64,000 nucleotides of DNA from Phytoactinopolyspora mesophila. GTDB taxonomy: Bacteria; Actinomycetota; Actinomycetes; Jiangellales; Jiangellaceae. A program made the position numbers and the translations under genes. The number at the start of each line of letters is the position of its first letter. The stretch's first letter is position 1. A model generated the notes under the pieces. That model saw nothing but the letters and a program-made list of their open reading frames with translations, made no database searches and had not been told where the DNA came from. Location: assembly GCF_010122465.1 (NCBI RefSeq), contig NZ_WLZY01000008.1:186001-250000 (forward strand), in the 5' to 3' direction. Positions 22,357 to 31,880 of this stretch are shown here, one piece after another.

Positions 22357-23331
22357 TCATCCCGTGTTGAGCACGACGTTTGGAGGCGAAGACTCGAACG
22401 TAGCGCCCTCGGCGTCCACCGGCAACTCCCACACATCCCAGCCGGACGCTTCACGGCGCACCAACCCCACCCCGTCTTCGCTGGTCAGAACCAAAACAGT
22501 GGGCCCAGCGCCGGACACCATCGCAGGCAGGCCGCGCTCTCGAAGGCCGGCCATCAGGGCGATCGAGGCGGGCATTGCCGGCTCCCGGTACACCTGGTGC
22601 AGACGGTCCTCGGTAGCGTCGAACAGCAGCTCAGGCCGGCGTGTCATCGCTTCGACGAGCAACGCGGCACGCCCGGCATTGTGCACGGCGTCGCGGTGTG
22701 GAACCGACGACGGCAACAACCCTCGCGCCGTTTCAGTCGACACCGGGGCGGACGGCACACAGACCACCGCCCGGATATCTGGGTGCACATCCGTCCTGGC
22801 GACACGGACCTCCCCGGACTCGCTGGTCCAGGCAATGGTGAACCCGCCGGCCAGGCACGGTGCGACGTTGTCCGGGTGTCCTTCGAGCCGGGACGCCAGC
22901 GCCAGCACCTGGTGGTCGGTGAGCCTTTCCCCATCGGTTCCGGCGGCGTCGGCCAGTGCCCGCGCGGCGAGGATTCCGGCCACGATGGCCCCGGCCGACG
23001 ATCCCAGGCCGCGGCCATGCGGCAGCGTGTTCCGGCAGGACAGCTCCAAATGGACAGGCGCGGCATCGAGTTCGGCGAAGCACGCACCCATGGCGCGGAC
23101 CACGAGGTGGGAGTCGTCACGGGGCACTTCCGCCGCCGCTTCACCCTCAATGCTCACTGCGAGCGACGGCGGCCAGCTTTCCTCGTACCGGCCGCCACCC
23201 GCGCTGAACTCGGCCCGGACGTCGATGGTGTCGTACCGGCCGAGTGCCAGGCCGAACGTGTCGAAACCGGGTCCGAGGTTGGCACTGGTGGCCGGCACCC
23301 GCACCCGCACCGAGTGCGTGCTGGAGTTCAA
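22357..23331 (-). CDS. thrB: Homoserine kinase
   Basis: This 324-residue GHMP-family kinase phosphorylates homoserine with ATP in the threonine pathway. It has the N-terminal substrate segment VPATSANLGPGFDTFGLAL and the ATP-binding loop LPHGRGLGSSAGAI (103-116). The frame opens with a TTG at 23331, four bases after the thrC stop, so it is translationally coupled; an in-frame GTG a few codons downstream is an alternative. It is the last gene of the hom-thrC-thrB operon, and a 266-bp gap precedes rho. Confidence 0.94.
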   Translation of the reverse strand: MNSSTHSVRVRVPATSANLGPGFDTFGLALGRYDTIDVRAEFSAGGGRYEESWPPSLAVSIEGEAAAEVPRDDSHLVVRAMGACFAELDAAPVHLELSCRNTLPHGRGLGSSAGAIVAGILAARALADAAGTDGERLTDHQVLALASRLEGHPDNVAPCLAGGFTIAWTSESGEVRVARTDVHPDIRAVVCVPSAPVSTETARGLLPSSVPHRDAVHNAGRAALLVEAMTRRPELLFDATEDRLHQVYREPAMPASIALMAGLRERGLPAMVSGAGPTVLVLTSEDGVGLVRREASGWDVWELPVDAEGATFESSPPNVVLNTG

Positions 23332-23335
23332 CGGT

Positions 23336-24442
23336 TCATCCGGTCAGGCCAAGCGCGGTGGCTGCCGCAGACGCGTCGGCGGCGATCGCGAACGGCCGGA
23401 TCTCGCCGTAGAACGCACTGGCGGTGTCGACGTCCTTCAGCCCGTGACCGGTCACCGTGACGACGATCAGCTGGCCGGTGTCGAGCCGGCCGTCGCGGGC
23501 CCGCTCGAGTAGTCCGGCCACCCCGGCCGCCGACGCCGGCTCGACGAAGAGCCCTTCCCGGCCGGACAGCTCCTGTTGCGCGGCAAGAATCTGCTCGTCG
23601 GTCACCGCGTCGATGAGCCCTTGGGAGTTGTCCCGCGCCTGTACGGCGAGCTCCCACGATGCGGGATTGCCGATTCGGATCGCGCTGGCGACCGTCTCGG
23701 GATTGGCTACCGGGACCCCGTGCACCAGCGGCGCCGCTCCAGCCGCCTGGAAACCCCACATGCGAGGCAACCGGGTGGCGGGGCCGTCCGCGGAGTACTC
23801 GCGGTATCCCATCCAGTACGCGGAGATGTTCCCGGCGTTGCCGACGGGCAGCACGTGGATGTCCGGAGCATCGCCGAGATCGTCGACCACCTCGAAGGCC
23901 GCGGTCTTCTGACCGGCCAGCCGGTACGGGTTCACCGAGTTGACCAGCGCTACCGGGTAGGTATCGGCCAGTTCACGGGCCAACCGGAGGCAGTCGTCGA
24001 AGTTGCCGTCCACGGCGGCGATGACGCCACCGTGCACTACGGCCTGGGCGAGTTTGGGACCGGCGATCTTGCCGTCCGGCACGAGGACGACGGGGCGCAT
24101 ACCGGCCCGCACGGCATAGGCCGACATCGATGCGCTGGTGTTGCCGGTGGAGGCACACACGACGGCCTCGGCGCCTTCTTCGGCGGCCTTGGACATCGCG
24201 ACCGTCATGCCCCGGTCTTTGAACGAACCGGTCGGGTTGACCCCCTCGACCTTGAGGTGGACCTCGCAGCCGGTCAGCTCGGACAGCCACGGCGAGGGCA
24301 CCAGCGGGGTACCGCCCTCCCGCAGCGTGACCACAGGCGTCGACGGCGTGACCGGAAGCCGTTCACGGTATTCCTCGATCACACCGCGCCACAGCCGGGT
24401 CCGGGCCACGGCGTCAACCATTCCACCAGTCATGGGGCCCAT
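23336..24442 (-). CDS. thrC: Threonine synthase
   Basis: This 368-residue PLP enzyme converts O-phosphohomoserine to threonine. The PLP lysine is Lys75 in [14 protein letters not shown], and the phosphate-binding loop [12 protein letters not shown] follows in the middle of the protein. The length fits the short, actinobacterial-type threonine synthase. The start is ambiguous: ATG 24442 is used here, but an ATG seven codons later ([11 protein letters not shown]) has GGTGG directly ahead. The gap to hom is 15 bp. Confidence 0.94.
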   Translation of the reverse strand: MGPMTGGMVDAVARTRLWRGVIEEYRERLPVTPSTPVVTLREGGTPLVPSPWLSELTGCEVHLKVEGVNPTGSFKDRGMTVAMSKAAEEGAEAVVCASTGNTSASMSAYAVRAGMRPVVLVPDGKIAGPKLAQAVVHGGVIAAVDGNFDDCLRLARELADTYPVALVNSVNPYRLAGQKTAAFEVVDDLGDAPDIHVLPVGNAGNISAYWMGYREYSADGPATRLPRMWGFQAAGAAPLVHGVPVANPETVASAIRIGNPASWELAVQARDNSQGLIDAVTDEQILAAQQELSGREGLFVEPASAAGVAGLLERARDGRLDTGQLIVVTVTGHGLKDVDTASAFYGEIRPFAIAADASAAATALGLTG

Positions 24443-24457
24443 TATTCACGACGCCGG

Positions 24458-25750
24458 TTATTCACCCTCGACGCGCATGACGGACATGACGTCGCGCACG
24501 GTGTCGAGTCTGCTCAGGTCCTCGACCGTTGCGCTGAGCGCCTGATCGGTGGCCTTGTGGGTGACCACCACCAGCTCGGCGTCAGTGGGGCCTTCAGCTC
24601 GCTGCCGGACGGTCTCGATCGATACATCGTGTTTGGCGAACACGTTGGCGACGTTCGCCAGCACACCCGCGCGGTCGTCCACGCCGAGGCTGATGTGATA
24701 GCGCGTCACCGTCTCGCCCATGGGCCGCACCGGACGGTCGGCGTACCACGACCCGCCCGGGCCCACGACGCCGCCGGCACGATTGCGGGCCACCGTCACG
24801 AGGTCGCCCAGCACGGCGCTGGCCGTCGGCGCCCCTCCGGCGCCGGGACCGTAGAACATCAACTGACCGGCGTACTCGGCTTCGACGAAGACGGCGTTGT
24901 AGGCGCCGCGGACTCCGGCCAGCGGATGTGTCCGGGGGATCATCGCGGGGTGCACCCGCACGCCGACCGTGCTACCACCGTTGGTCAGCTCGCAGATGGC
25001 GAGCAGCTTGACGACCGCCCCCATGGCCCGGGCGCTGGCGACGTCGGCCGACGTGACGTTGGCGATACCTTCGCGGTGCACGTCCGCCGAGGTGACTGGG
25101 GAGTGGAAGGCGATACCGGCCAGGATGGCAGCCTTTGCCGAGGCATCGAACCCCTCGACGTCGGCGGTGGGGTCGGCCTCGGCATAGCCGAGCGCCTGTG
25201 CCTCCTCCAGCGCCTCCGCGAAACCGGTGCCGTTGGAATCCATCTGGTCGAGGATGTAGTTGGTGGTCCCGTTGACGATGCCGAGAACCCGGGTGACGTG
25301 GTCGCCGGCCAGGGATTCCCGCAACGGGCGCAGCAACGGGATGGCACCGGCCACCGCTGCCTCGTAGTACAGGTCGACGCCGTGTTTGTCGGCCGCGGTA
25401 TGCAGTGCGTGGCCGTCGTCGGCCAGCAGCGCCTTGTTGGCCGTGACCACGGACTTGCCCCGCTCCATCGCAGCAAGGATCAGCCCCCGCGCCGGCTCGA
25501 TCCCGCCGACCACTTCCACCACCAAGTCGACGTCGGGTCTGCTCACGAGTCCAGCCGCATCGGTGGTGAACAGGCTGGGGTCGACTCCCGTCGCTGACCG
25601 GTCACGTTCCAGCCGCCGAACCGCCACACCGGCGAGCTCCAGCTGTGCTCCGGCCCTGGCCGCCAGATCAGCGGAGTGCTCCGTCAGCTGCCGGGCGACC
25701 TCCGACCCGACAACGCCACAGCCCAGGAGCGCCACTCGCAGAGTGTTCAT
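24458..25750 (-). CDS. hom: Homoserine dehydrogenase with ACT domain
   Basis: This 430-residue enzyme reduces aspartate semialdehyde to homoserine with NAD(P)H. The nucleotide-binding motif GCGVVGSEVA is at residues 10-19 and the catalytic region contains GIVNGTTNYILDQM. A C-terminal ACT domain (about 350-430, YHISLGVDDRAGVLANVANV) points to feedback inhibition by threonine, as in Corynebacterium. The start is ATG 25750 with GGAGG six bases upstream. It heads the threonine operon. I saw no threonine-rich leader peptide in the 276 bp before it. Confidence 0.95.
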   Translation of the reverse strand: MNTLRVALLGCGVVGSEVARQLTEHSADLAARAGAQLELAGVAVRRLERDRSATGVDPSLFTTDAAGLVSRPDVDLVVEVVGGIEPARGLILAAMERGKSVVTANKALLADDGHALHTAADKHGVDLYYEAAVAGAIPLLRPLRESLAGDHVTRVLGIVNGTTNYILDQMDSNGTGFAEALEEAQALGYAEADPTADVEGFDASAKAAILAGIAFHSPVTSADVHREGIANVTSADVASARAMGAVVKLLAICELTNGGSTVGVRVHPAMIPRTHPLAGVRGAYNAVFVEAEYAGQLMFYGPGAGGAPTASAVLGDLVTVARNRAGGVVGPGGSWYADRPVRPMGETVTRYHISLGVDDRAGVLANVANVFAKHDVSIETVRQRAEGPTDAELVVVTHKATDQALSATVEDLSRLDTVRDVMSVMRVEGE

Positions 25751-26026
25751 CTGCGTCCTCCCTCATCTACGAGGTCCACCACAGGCCCCGCCTTCACACG
25801 CCGAACCGCTCCAGTCTCGGCGACCAGTGGAGGATCTGGCGTCATCCGTCCATGATGCGAGACATCCATCTCAGAATACGTAGTCAACGCCGTAGATCCT
25901 CCAGCGGCTCGATGCTCGGCTCAGAACTCCTATGCTTATCCACGGTCACCAGAGGTCGCGCTGCCCGTTTACACATGAAACGCTCTGCGGACACGGGGCA
26001 CAAGCGATCGAAGCACGGAGGAGATA

Positions 26027-28168
26027 GTGGGTGGCGCGAGCCAAGACCCGTCCAGCCAGTTCTATGCAGGCCATGTACCTGAGTCGGGCGAACCACCCCG
26101 GGACGGCCGCGCCCCTGCCGTCATCCGGGTGGGCCGCGCTGCCGACAACGACATCGTCATCGACGATCTTCTCACTGCCCGCCACCACGCGCGGCTGACC
26201 GCTAACGGCGCCGGCTTCGACCTCGAGGACCTCAGCGGCCATCACCAGACTTTCGCCCGAGGCGAGTTGGTCACGCACCGGGCGCGCGTGCACCCGGACG
26301 ACGTCGTCACCTTCGGCAAGGCTCGGTTCGTCATCGGGCCGGATGGTCTCACCGCGCTGCCCGACGCACCGGCTGACGGAGGGCTCGTCGTCCGTGACCT
26401 GCACTACACGCTGCCCAAGGGACCAACACTCACCGAGAACATCAACCTCGAGCTCACGGGGTCACGGCTGGTAGCGGTCATCGGCCCGTCCGGGGCCGGC
26501 AAGTCCACGCTGCTCCGTCTGCTCAACGGCGAGCTCGAGCCCACCCGCGGATCAGTGCACTATCAGGGCTTCGACACCCACCATAATCAGGAGGAGATCC
26601 ACGGCCGTATCGGCGTGGTCCCGCAGCACACGATTGCCCATGATCAGCTGACTGCCCGCCGGGCGCTGCGCTACACCGCCGAGCTGCGTCTCTCGCACGA
26701 CACCACCGCCAAAGAACGCAAGAAGCGGGTCGGCGACGTGCTCGCAGAACTCGGCCTCGCCGATCACGGCGGCACCAGGATCGAGCAACTCTCCGGCGGT
26801 CAGCAGCGCCGGCTGGCCATCGGCTTCGAGCTGATCACCCGGCCCTCGCTGCTGATCCTCGACGAACCGACATCCGGTCTCGACCCGGCGCTGGTCCGCC
26901 AGATCATGACCGGGCTGCGCACGCTGGCCGACGACGGCCGGCTCGTCGTCGTCACCACCCATGATCTCGCCCATCTCGACATCTGCGACGACGTGCTGAT
27001 CATGTTGCCCGGTGGGCGCATCGAGTACTACGGTCCCCCGGACGGGATCGAGGATCATTTCGGGACCACCGACTGGGCCGACATCTTCGAGATGCTCAAG
27101 GACCCGGCGTCCCGCCCGTCAGCGCAGCCGCAGCCCGATGCGTCCATGGGGCAGCAGGCCACGAAGCCGCTGCCGCAGACACGCCTGTCCCCCGGGCCGA
27201 GCCCGGCGTCGGGCCGTGCGGCGCCGGCGCCAGCAACCAGGCAGAGCGCCACCCCGATCGCCAAGGGTCCGACCCGGCGGCTCGGCCGGCTGCCGGCCAA
27301 GCTGCTGCGCCGGGACCAAACCCCGGGCCCTGAACTGGTAGGCCCCAAGGCCGCCGCCGACGATCGCCGGACCCGGCAGCAGATGTGGGTCCTCTGCCGG
27401 CGGCAGCTCCGGCTCATCTTCGCCGACCGGCCGTTCGCCGTATTCATGCTGGCGCTACCGGTGGGGCTGGCGGTCCTCGGATTCGTCATCCCGAACGAGA
27501 CCGGGCTCGGCCGCCCGCTGAGCCCGAGCAGCACCGAGGCCATGCGGCTGCTGATCATCATGGTGGTCGGTTCGGCCTTCATGGGTATGGCCGCGACCGT
27601 GCGCGACCTCGTCGCCGAGCGGCGGATCTACCGCCACGAACGAGCGGCCGGGCTGATACCCGATGCCTACCTCGGCTCGAAACTCGTCGTCTTCGGCTTC
27701 TTCGCCGTCCTCCAGGCGGTCATCCTGCTGACGTTGACCCTGTCGGTACGTGAGGGACCCGAGGACGGCGTCATCATCGGCACCGGCACGTTCGAACTCG
27801 GTGTGGCACTGGCATCGACGGCCGTTGTCTCGGCGATCCTCGGGCTGCTGATCTCCTCGCTGGTGTCCACGCCCGAGCAGACCATGCCACCGCTGGTGGT
27901 GGTCGTCATGACCCAGCTGGTGCTGTGTGGCGGGTTGATCGAGATCACCGGGCGAGCATTCGTCGACCAGCTGTCCTGGCTGACCCCCAGCCGCTGGGGC
28001 TACGCGATGGCCGCCTCGACGGTCGATATCACCGGCTTGGTCCCGCACGCACCGGACGACATCCTCTGGCGACACCACGGCGTCGCCTGGATCGGTGCGC
28101 TGCTGGCGCTCAGCGCGATCGGATTCGGTGCCGTCTACCTCACCCGGCTTCGTCTGCGCGCCCCCTGA
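26027..28168 (+). CDS. FHA domain-containing ABC transporter, fused ATPase and ABC-2/ABCG-type permease
   Basis: This 713-residue fusion has an FHA domain at residues 30-100 (IRVGRAADNDIVIDD), an ABC ATPase at 118-340 with Walker A GPSGAGKST (153-161), signature LSGGQQRR (255-262) and Walker B LLILDE (275-280), and a Pro/Ala-rich linker at 360-440. A six-helix ABC-2 permease domain runs from about 460 to the end. The order matches Rv1747 of M. tuberculosis, which has two FHA domains and is regulated by Ser/Thr kinases; here only one FHA domain is present. It is likely an exporter of a lipid or cell-wall component. The start is GTG 26027 with GGAGG five bases upstream. Confidence 0.88.
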   Translation: MGGASQDPSSQFYAGHVPESGEPPRDGRAPAVIRVGRAADNDIVIDDLLTARHHARLTANGAGFDLEDLSGHHQTFARGELVTHRARVHPDDVVTFGKARFVIGPDGLTALPDAPADGGLVVRDLHYTLPKGPTLTENINLELTGSRLVAVIGPSGAGKSTLLRLLNGELEPTRGSVHYQGFDTHHNQEEIHGRIGVVPQHTIAHDQLTARRALRYTAELRLSHDTTAKERKKRVGDVLAELGLADHGGTRIEQLSGGQQRRLAIGFELITRPSLLILDEPTSGLDPALVRQIMTGLRTLADDGRLVVVTTHDLAHLDICDDVLIMLPGGRIEYYGPPDGIEDHFGTTDWADIFEMLKDPASRPSAQPQPDASMGQQATKPLPQTRLSPGPSPASGRAAPAPATRQSATPIAKGPTRRLGRLPAKLLRRDQTPGPELVGPKAAADDRRTRQQMWVLCRRQLRLIFADRPFAVFMLALPVGLAVLGFVIPNETGLGRPLSPSSTEAMRLLIIMVVGSAFMGMAATVRDLVAERRIYRHERAAGLIPDAYLGSKLVVFGFFAVLQAVILLTLTLSVREGPEDGVIIGTGTFELGVALASTAVVSAILGLLISSLVSTPEQTMPPLVVVVMTQLVLCGGLIEITGRAFVDQLSWLTPSRWGYAMAASTVDITGLVPHAPDDILWRHHGVAWIGALLALSAIGFGAVYLTRLRLRAP

Positions 28169-28191
28169 CCTGCGGCTCGCACTCACTACCC

Positions 28192-28205
28192 TCGGTGATC
28201 GTCAG
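28192..28205 (+). repeat. TCGGTGATCGTCAG motif between convergent genes
   Basis: This 14-mer is identical to the outer part of the left arm of the palindrome at 38042-38134. Here no complementary right arm follows within the 38 bp before phnE, so it looks like a solo or decayed copy of the same intergenic element. Confidence 0.6.
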
Positions 28206-28243
28206 CAGATCCCGGCCTTGTCCTCTCGGTGACGCGGCGATCA

Positions 28244-29137
28244 TCAACGAGAGGGGCGAGCCAGGATGACTTTCTCCGGATCCAGGATGATCTTGTCGTG
28301 CCCGGACTTGGGACCACGGATGATCCGGCGGCGCACCGCACCGGAAATGGTGTCGATCAGGATGGTCACGAGAACCACCACGATCAGCGCCATGCCCGCG
28401 GTGCCCCAGTTCCGGAACTCGATGTTCTGCTGCAGCATCGTCCCGATGCCACCGGCACCCACCACACCCAGCACCGCCGAGGCGCGGATATTGATCTCGA
28501 AGCGGTACAGCCAGAACGCAATGATCTCAGGCATGACCTGTGGGATGACGGCCCAGCGCACTCGCTGCGCCTTCGATCCGCCTGCCGCGTCGGCGGCCTC
28601 GACCGGGCCACGGTCGCACCCCTCGATGATCTCGGCGGACAGTTTGCCGATGGTTCCGGTGGAGCTCAACCCGATGGCGATGGTCCCCGCAAGCGGACCG
28701 AGGCCGAAGATCGGGATCAACGCCACCGCGAAGATGATCTCCGGGATGGCCCGCGGGATGTTCAGCAGCTGGCGGGTGACAACGACGCTGCCCCGCCCGG
28801 AGATGTTCTGCGCCGCCAGGAAGGCCAGCGGGAATGACAGCACCGCCGCGATCATGGTGCCCAGCCAGGCGATCGCCACCGACTCCCACATGGACTCCAG
28901 CGCCTGTGGCAGGTCGGCGAGATCGAGGTCGGTGAACATCAACCGGGCGATGTTCCACAACTCACCGGGGGCATCCGGCAACCGGTCCCACCGGGCGTCC
29001 ACGCTGACGGCCGCGCCAAGGAAACCACCGACCACCGCGACGGTGACGATCAGCCGGAACCAGTTGAACGGCTTCTCCGGGCGTACCGCGCGCTCGAAGC
29101 GGGCTTCGCTGGCCGTCTGGGTGCGTGTCCGGCTCAC
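28244..29137 (-). CDS. phnE: Phosphonate-type ABC transporter permease (PhnE family, second copy)
   Basis: This 297-residue permease of the PhnE family carries the EAA-type coupling loop (GPVEAADAAGGSKAQRVRWA) and the C-terminal ASAVLGVVGAGGIGTML signature shared by phosphonate/phosphite permeases. Six or so helices are predicted from hydrophobicity. I place the start at GTG 29137, overlapping the stop of the preceding permease gene (GTGA); the frame extends 30 codons further, but that part is antisense-like Arg/Gly filler within the neighbour. It probably forms a heterodimer with the other PhnE. Confidence 0.88.
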   Translation of the reverse strand: MSRTRTQTASEARFERAVRPEKPFNWFRLIVTVAVVGGFLGAAVSVDARWDRLPDAPGELWNIARLMFTDLDLADLPQALESMWESVAIAWLGTMIAAVLSFPLAFLAAQNISGRGSVVVTRQLLNIPRAIPEIIFAVALIPIFGLGPLAGTIAIGLSSTGTIGKLSAEIIEGCDRGPVEAADAAGGSKAQRVRWAVIPQVMPEIIAFWLYRFEINIRASAVLGVVGAGGIGTMLQQNIEFRNWGTAGMALIVVVLVTILIDTISGAVRRRIIRGPKSGHDKIILDPEKVILARPSR

Positions 29138-29985
29138 AGCAACCGCCTCCGCAACGCCATCGAGATCCTTTCCACGACGATCACCACGATGAGGAAGCCC
29201 ACGACCACACCCCAGACCCGGTCCCACTGGCCGTGGCTGCGGTAGAAGTCGATAACGGAGCCGATCCCGCCGGCGCCGACAAATCCCAGGACCGCCGAAG
29301 CGCGCAGGTTCAGCTCGAAGCAGTACATCGAGAACGACGTGTAGGCGGGCAGGACCTGCGGAAGTACCGCGGTCCGGAGCATCTGCACGTGTGACGCTCC
29401 GCTTGCTCGGGCCGCCTCAACCGGTCCGTGATTGATCCCGTCGATCGTGTCCGACGTCAGCTTCGTGACGACACCGATCGAGAAGAAGAACAGGGCGAGC
29501 ATGCCCGGCAGCGCACCGATGCCGACGGCGGCGACGAACAGCAGCGCCCACAACAGGTCCGGAATGGACCGGATGATGTTGTTGAACAGTTTGATCGCGG
29601 CATAGGCGACCCGGTTGGGCGCGCCGAGTTTGGAGTTGAACAACGCCAGCGGCAACGCCACCAGCGCCCCGCTGATGGTGCTCACCAGCGCCATCAGCAG
29701 GGTCTCGAGGAACCCGTCCCGGGCCCGCGCCCCGGTCAACGCTGCGAAGTCGATCTCACCGAGCCCGCGCATGGGCGCGTTGGGACGGGTCAGCCCGTCC
29801 CAGATGTCGGTGATGGAGAAGCCCACGCCGTATCGCCAGTCGGCGCCGGTGGCGATGGTCAAGGCGACCAGCACGACGAACCCGCCGGCCATGAACAAGC
29901 TCGGCCGCGGCTTCTTCGGCCGCTCGACGGGCGCGGTGGTACTGGACGCCGTTCCCCCGGTGGGGTGGGGATCGGTCTGGCTCAC
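29134..29985 (-). CDS. phnE: Phosphonate-type ABC transporter permease (PhnE family, first copy)
   Basis: This 283-residue permease is similar to its downstream neighbour. It has the coupling loop NHGPVEAARASGASHVQMLR and the same C-terminal signature, LRASAVLGFVGAGGIGSVI. The first 30 residues are a soluble Pro/Thr-rich tail before TM1. ATG 29985 overlaps the phnC stop by four bases, so phnC-phnE-phnE are translated as one coupled unit. Two adjacent, diverged PhnE copies are common in actinobacterial systems. Confidence 0.88.
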   Translation of the reverse strand: MSQTDPHPTGGTASSTTAPVERPKKPRPSLFMAGGFVVLVALTIATGADWRYGVGFSITDIWDGLTRPNAPMRGLGEIDFAALTGARARDGFLETLLMALVSTISGALVALPLALFNSKLGAPNRVAYAAIKLFNNIIRSIPDLLWALLFVAAVGIGALPGMLALFFFSIGVVTKLTSDTIDGINHGPVEAARASGASHVQMLRTAVLPQVLPAYTSFSMYCFELNLRASAVLGFVGAGGIGSVIDFYRSHGQWDRVWGVVVGFLIVVIVVERISMALRRRLL

Positions 29986-30758
29986 AGGGCGGCCTCGGCC
30001 TCGAGGACGTCGTCGGCGGTGAGGCTACGACCGTAGATCTGCTCGAAGACCTTCTCGTCGGCTTCGGCCCCGGGGCCGTCGAATACCAGCCGGCCACCGC
30101 GCAATCCGATGACGCGGTCGGCGTACTCGCGAGCCAGATCGAGGAAGTGCAGGTTCACCAGTGTGGTGATGCCCATCTCGCGGTTGATCTTCTGCAGGTA
30201 ACGCATGACGGAGTGCGACGTGGGCGGGTCGAGCGAGGCGACGGGCTCGTCGGCCAGCAACACAGTGGGCTGCTGCGCGAGTGCTCTGGCGATGCCCACC
30301 CGCTGTTGCTGCCCGCCGGAGAGGTTCGATGCCCGCACGTAGGCTTTGTCGACGATCTCGACGACCTCGAGTGCCTGCATGGCGACCTCGATCTCCTCGG
30401 CGCCCCACATGCCGAGCATGGATCGCCAGCCAGGCACCCGGTTCAGCCGGCCCATGAGCACGTTGTTCAGCACCGTGGTGCGATTGACCAGGTTGAAATG
30501 CTGGAAGATCATCCCGACGTCGGCACGTAGCGAGCGCAGCTGCCGCTTGGAGAGCTGACCGACCTCGCGGTCGCCGACGTGGACCGCACCGCCGGTGGGC
30601 GGCACGAGGCCGTTCACCGTGCGGATCAATGTCGACTTACCTGCGCCCGACAGCCCGACGATCACCACGAACTCGCCGTCGGCGATCTCGAGATCGATGC
30701 CGTCGAGGGCTGTCACCCCGCCCGGATAGGTCACGGTCGCCTGCTCGAACCGGATCAT
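29982..30758 (-). CDS. phnC: Phosphonate-type ABC transporter ATP-binding protein
   Basis: This 258-residue ATPase has Walker A GLSGAGKST (from about residue 36), Q-loop segment MIFQHFNLV, signature LSGGQQQRVGIA and Walker B VLLADEPVASLD. The sequence VNGLVPPTGG followed by MIFQHFNLVNRTTVLNNVL is characteristic of PhnC. I chose ATG 30758 (MIRFEQATVTYPGG) with AGAGG upstream; the frame extends 12 codons further, which does not fit the family. It energises uptake through the two PhnE subunits. Confidence 0.9.
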   Translation of the reverse strand: MIRFEQATVTYPGGVTALDGIDLEIADGEFVVIVGLSGAGKSTLIRTVNGLVPPTGGAVHVGDREVGQLSKRQLRSLRADVGMIFQHFNLVNRTTVLNNVLMGRLNRVPGWRSMLGMWGAEEIEVAMQALEVVEIVDKAYVRASNLSGGQQQRVGIARALAQQPTVLLADEPVASLDPPTSHSVMRYLQKINREMGITTLVNLHFLDLAREYADRVIGLRGGRLVFDGPGAEADEKVFEQIYGRSLTADDVLEAEAAL

Positions 30759-30800
30759 GCCTGCACCTCTGCGGTCTCGACTCGTGTCACCCATGGCACC

Positions 30801-30841
30801 CGGTGACCGCGAGCGGCTTCAAGCGGCTCACGATCACCGGG
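30801..30841 (-). promoter_or_regulatory. Intercistronic RNA hairpin between phnD and phnC
   Basis: Arms 30801-30815 and 30827-30841 form a 15-bp stem with an 11-base loop. At two positions the plus strand has C opposite A, but in RNA copied from the minus strand both become G-U pairs, so the stem is complete only in the phn transcript. It probably protects or attenuates the message to give more binding protein than transporter. The right arm contains GTGATCGT when read on the minus strand. Confidence 0.65.
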
Positions 30842-30857
30842 CGAGGAACGCTATCCG

Positions 30858-31880
30858 TCAGTTTTCCAGCAATTCGCCGAGTTCGGACACCAGAGTCCGG
30901 ATGGGATCGTATGCTGCCGAGTCGACCGGCACGAGGTCGTCGATGTTGTACAGGTCGTTCAGCAGCTGGTGCCCCTCGTCGGTGGCCGCGATGTCGATCA
31001 GCGCGTCGGCCAAGGCTTCCTTCAAGTCCTCCGGCAGATCGCCCGCCACGGCGAAACCGTCGTTCGGGATCGGCGGCGACCAGGCGAAGACGACAACTTC
31101 CTCGCCGACGTCCTCGAACTGGTCAACGACCTCACCGCGAGCGTCGTTGAAGGAGACACCCACCGCGGCGTCGCCCCGGTACACCGCGAGGACCGCGTTG
31201 TCGTGACCACCGGCGAAGATCGCCTCGACGCCGGTCTGCGGGTCGATGCCGGCCTCGAACAGCTGCAATGACGGCACCAGGTGCCCAGAAGCGGAGCCCT
31301 GGTCGACGAACGCGACCGGCTCGCCCTCGACCTGCGCGATGGCGGCCTCCCCGATCGGGCCGTCGCCGGGACCGGTCGCGTCTTCGACGCCGTTGCAGAA
31401 CAAGAAGCCGTCGACGTCGACGGGGTCGGTCTCGCAATAGGTGTCGGGGTCGTTGGTGAACCACTGGGTGACGTACTGGACGTCGCCGAACCGTTCCGAC
31501 TGAAGGATCAGATCGGCGCCGGCCTGTGCCTCGGCCTGCACCATCTGCTGCGGACCCAGCCCACCCGCGATGCCCGCCTGCCCGGCTTCGAGGGCCACGA
31601 TCACGCCCGCGTAGTCGGTGGCCACGAACGGGTCCACGGAGATGTCGACACGTTCTTCGATCATCTCTGCCAGCGGTCCGGCGTCGTCGACGAGTTGCTG
31701 GGCCTCCCGCGAAGGGGTGAACACCAGGACGATCTCGTCCGGCCAGTCCGCTCCGGCTTCTGCCTCGCCATTGTCGTCCGTCGTGGCGCCGGCGTCGTCA
31801 CCGTTGCCGTTGTCATCACCACCACAAGCGGCCACCAAGGCGACCGCGGCGAACACCGCGAGCCATTTCGTGATCTTCAT
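30858..31880 (-). CDS. phnD: Phosphonate-type ABC transporter substrate-binding lipoprotein
   Basis: This 340-residue binding protein starts at ATG 31880, with AAGGAG nine bases upstream. The signal peptide ends in the lipobox LVAACGG, so it is lipid-anchored outside the membrane. An acidic Asp/Asn/Gly linker follows. The body is PhnD-like: VFTPSREAQQLV, a DQGSASGHLVPSLQL loop that in this family binds the phosphonate/phosphite/phosphate group, and VGVSFNDARGEVV. The frame stays open far upstream of the chosen start, but without coding character. It is the first gene of phnD-C-E-E. No C-P lyase or phosphonatase genes are adjacent, so the ligand is undetermined. Confidence 0.88.
   Translation of the reverse strand: MKITKWLAVFAAVALVAACGGDDNGNGDDAGATTDDNGEAEAGADWPDEIVLVFTPSREAQQLVDDAGPLAEMIEERVDISVDPFVATDYAGVIVALEAGQAGIAGGLGPQQMVQAEAQAGADLILQSERFGDVQYVTQWFTNDPDTYCETDPVDVDGFLFCNGVEDATGPGDGPIGEAAIAQVEGEPVAFVDQGSASGHLVPSLQLFEAGIDPQTGVEAIFAGGHDNAVLAVYRGDAAVGVSFNDARGEVVDQFEDVGEEVVVFAWSPPIPNDGFAVAGDLPEDLKEALADALIDIAATDEGHQLLNDLYNIDDLVPVDSAAYDPIRTLVSELGELLEN

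Noticed and set aside
25751-26026. Threonine attenuator or riboswitch before hom
   Set aside because: No Thr/Ile-rich leader peptide and no strong terminator/antiterminator pair could be found in the 276 bp.
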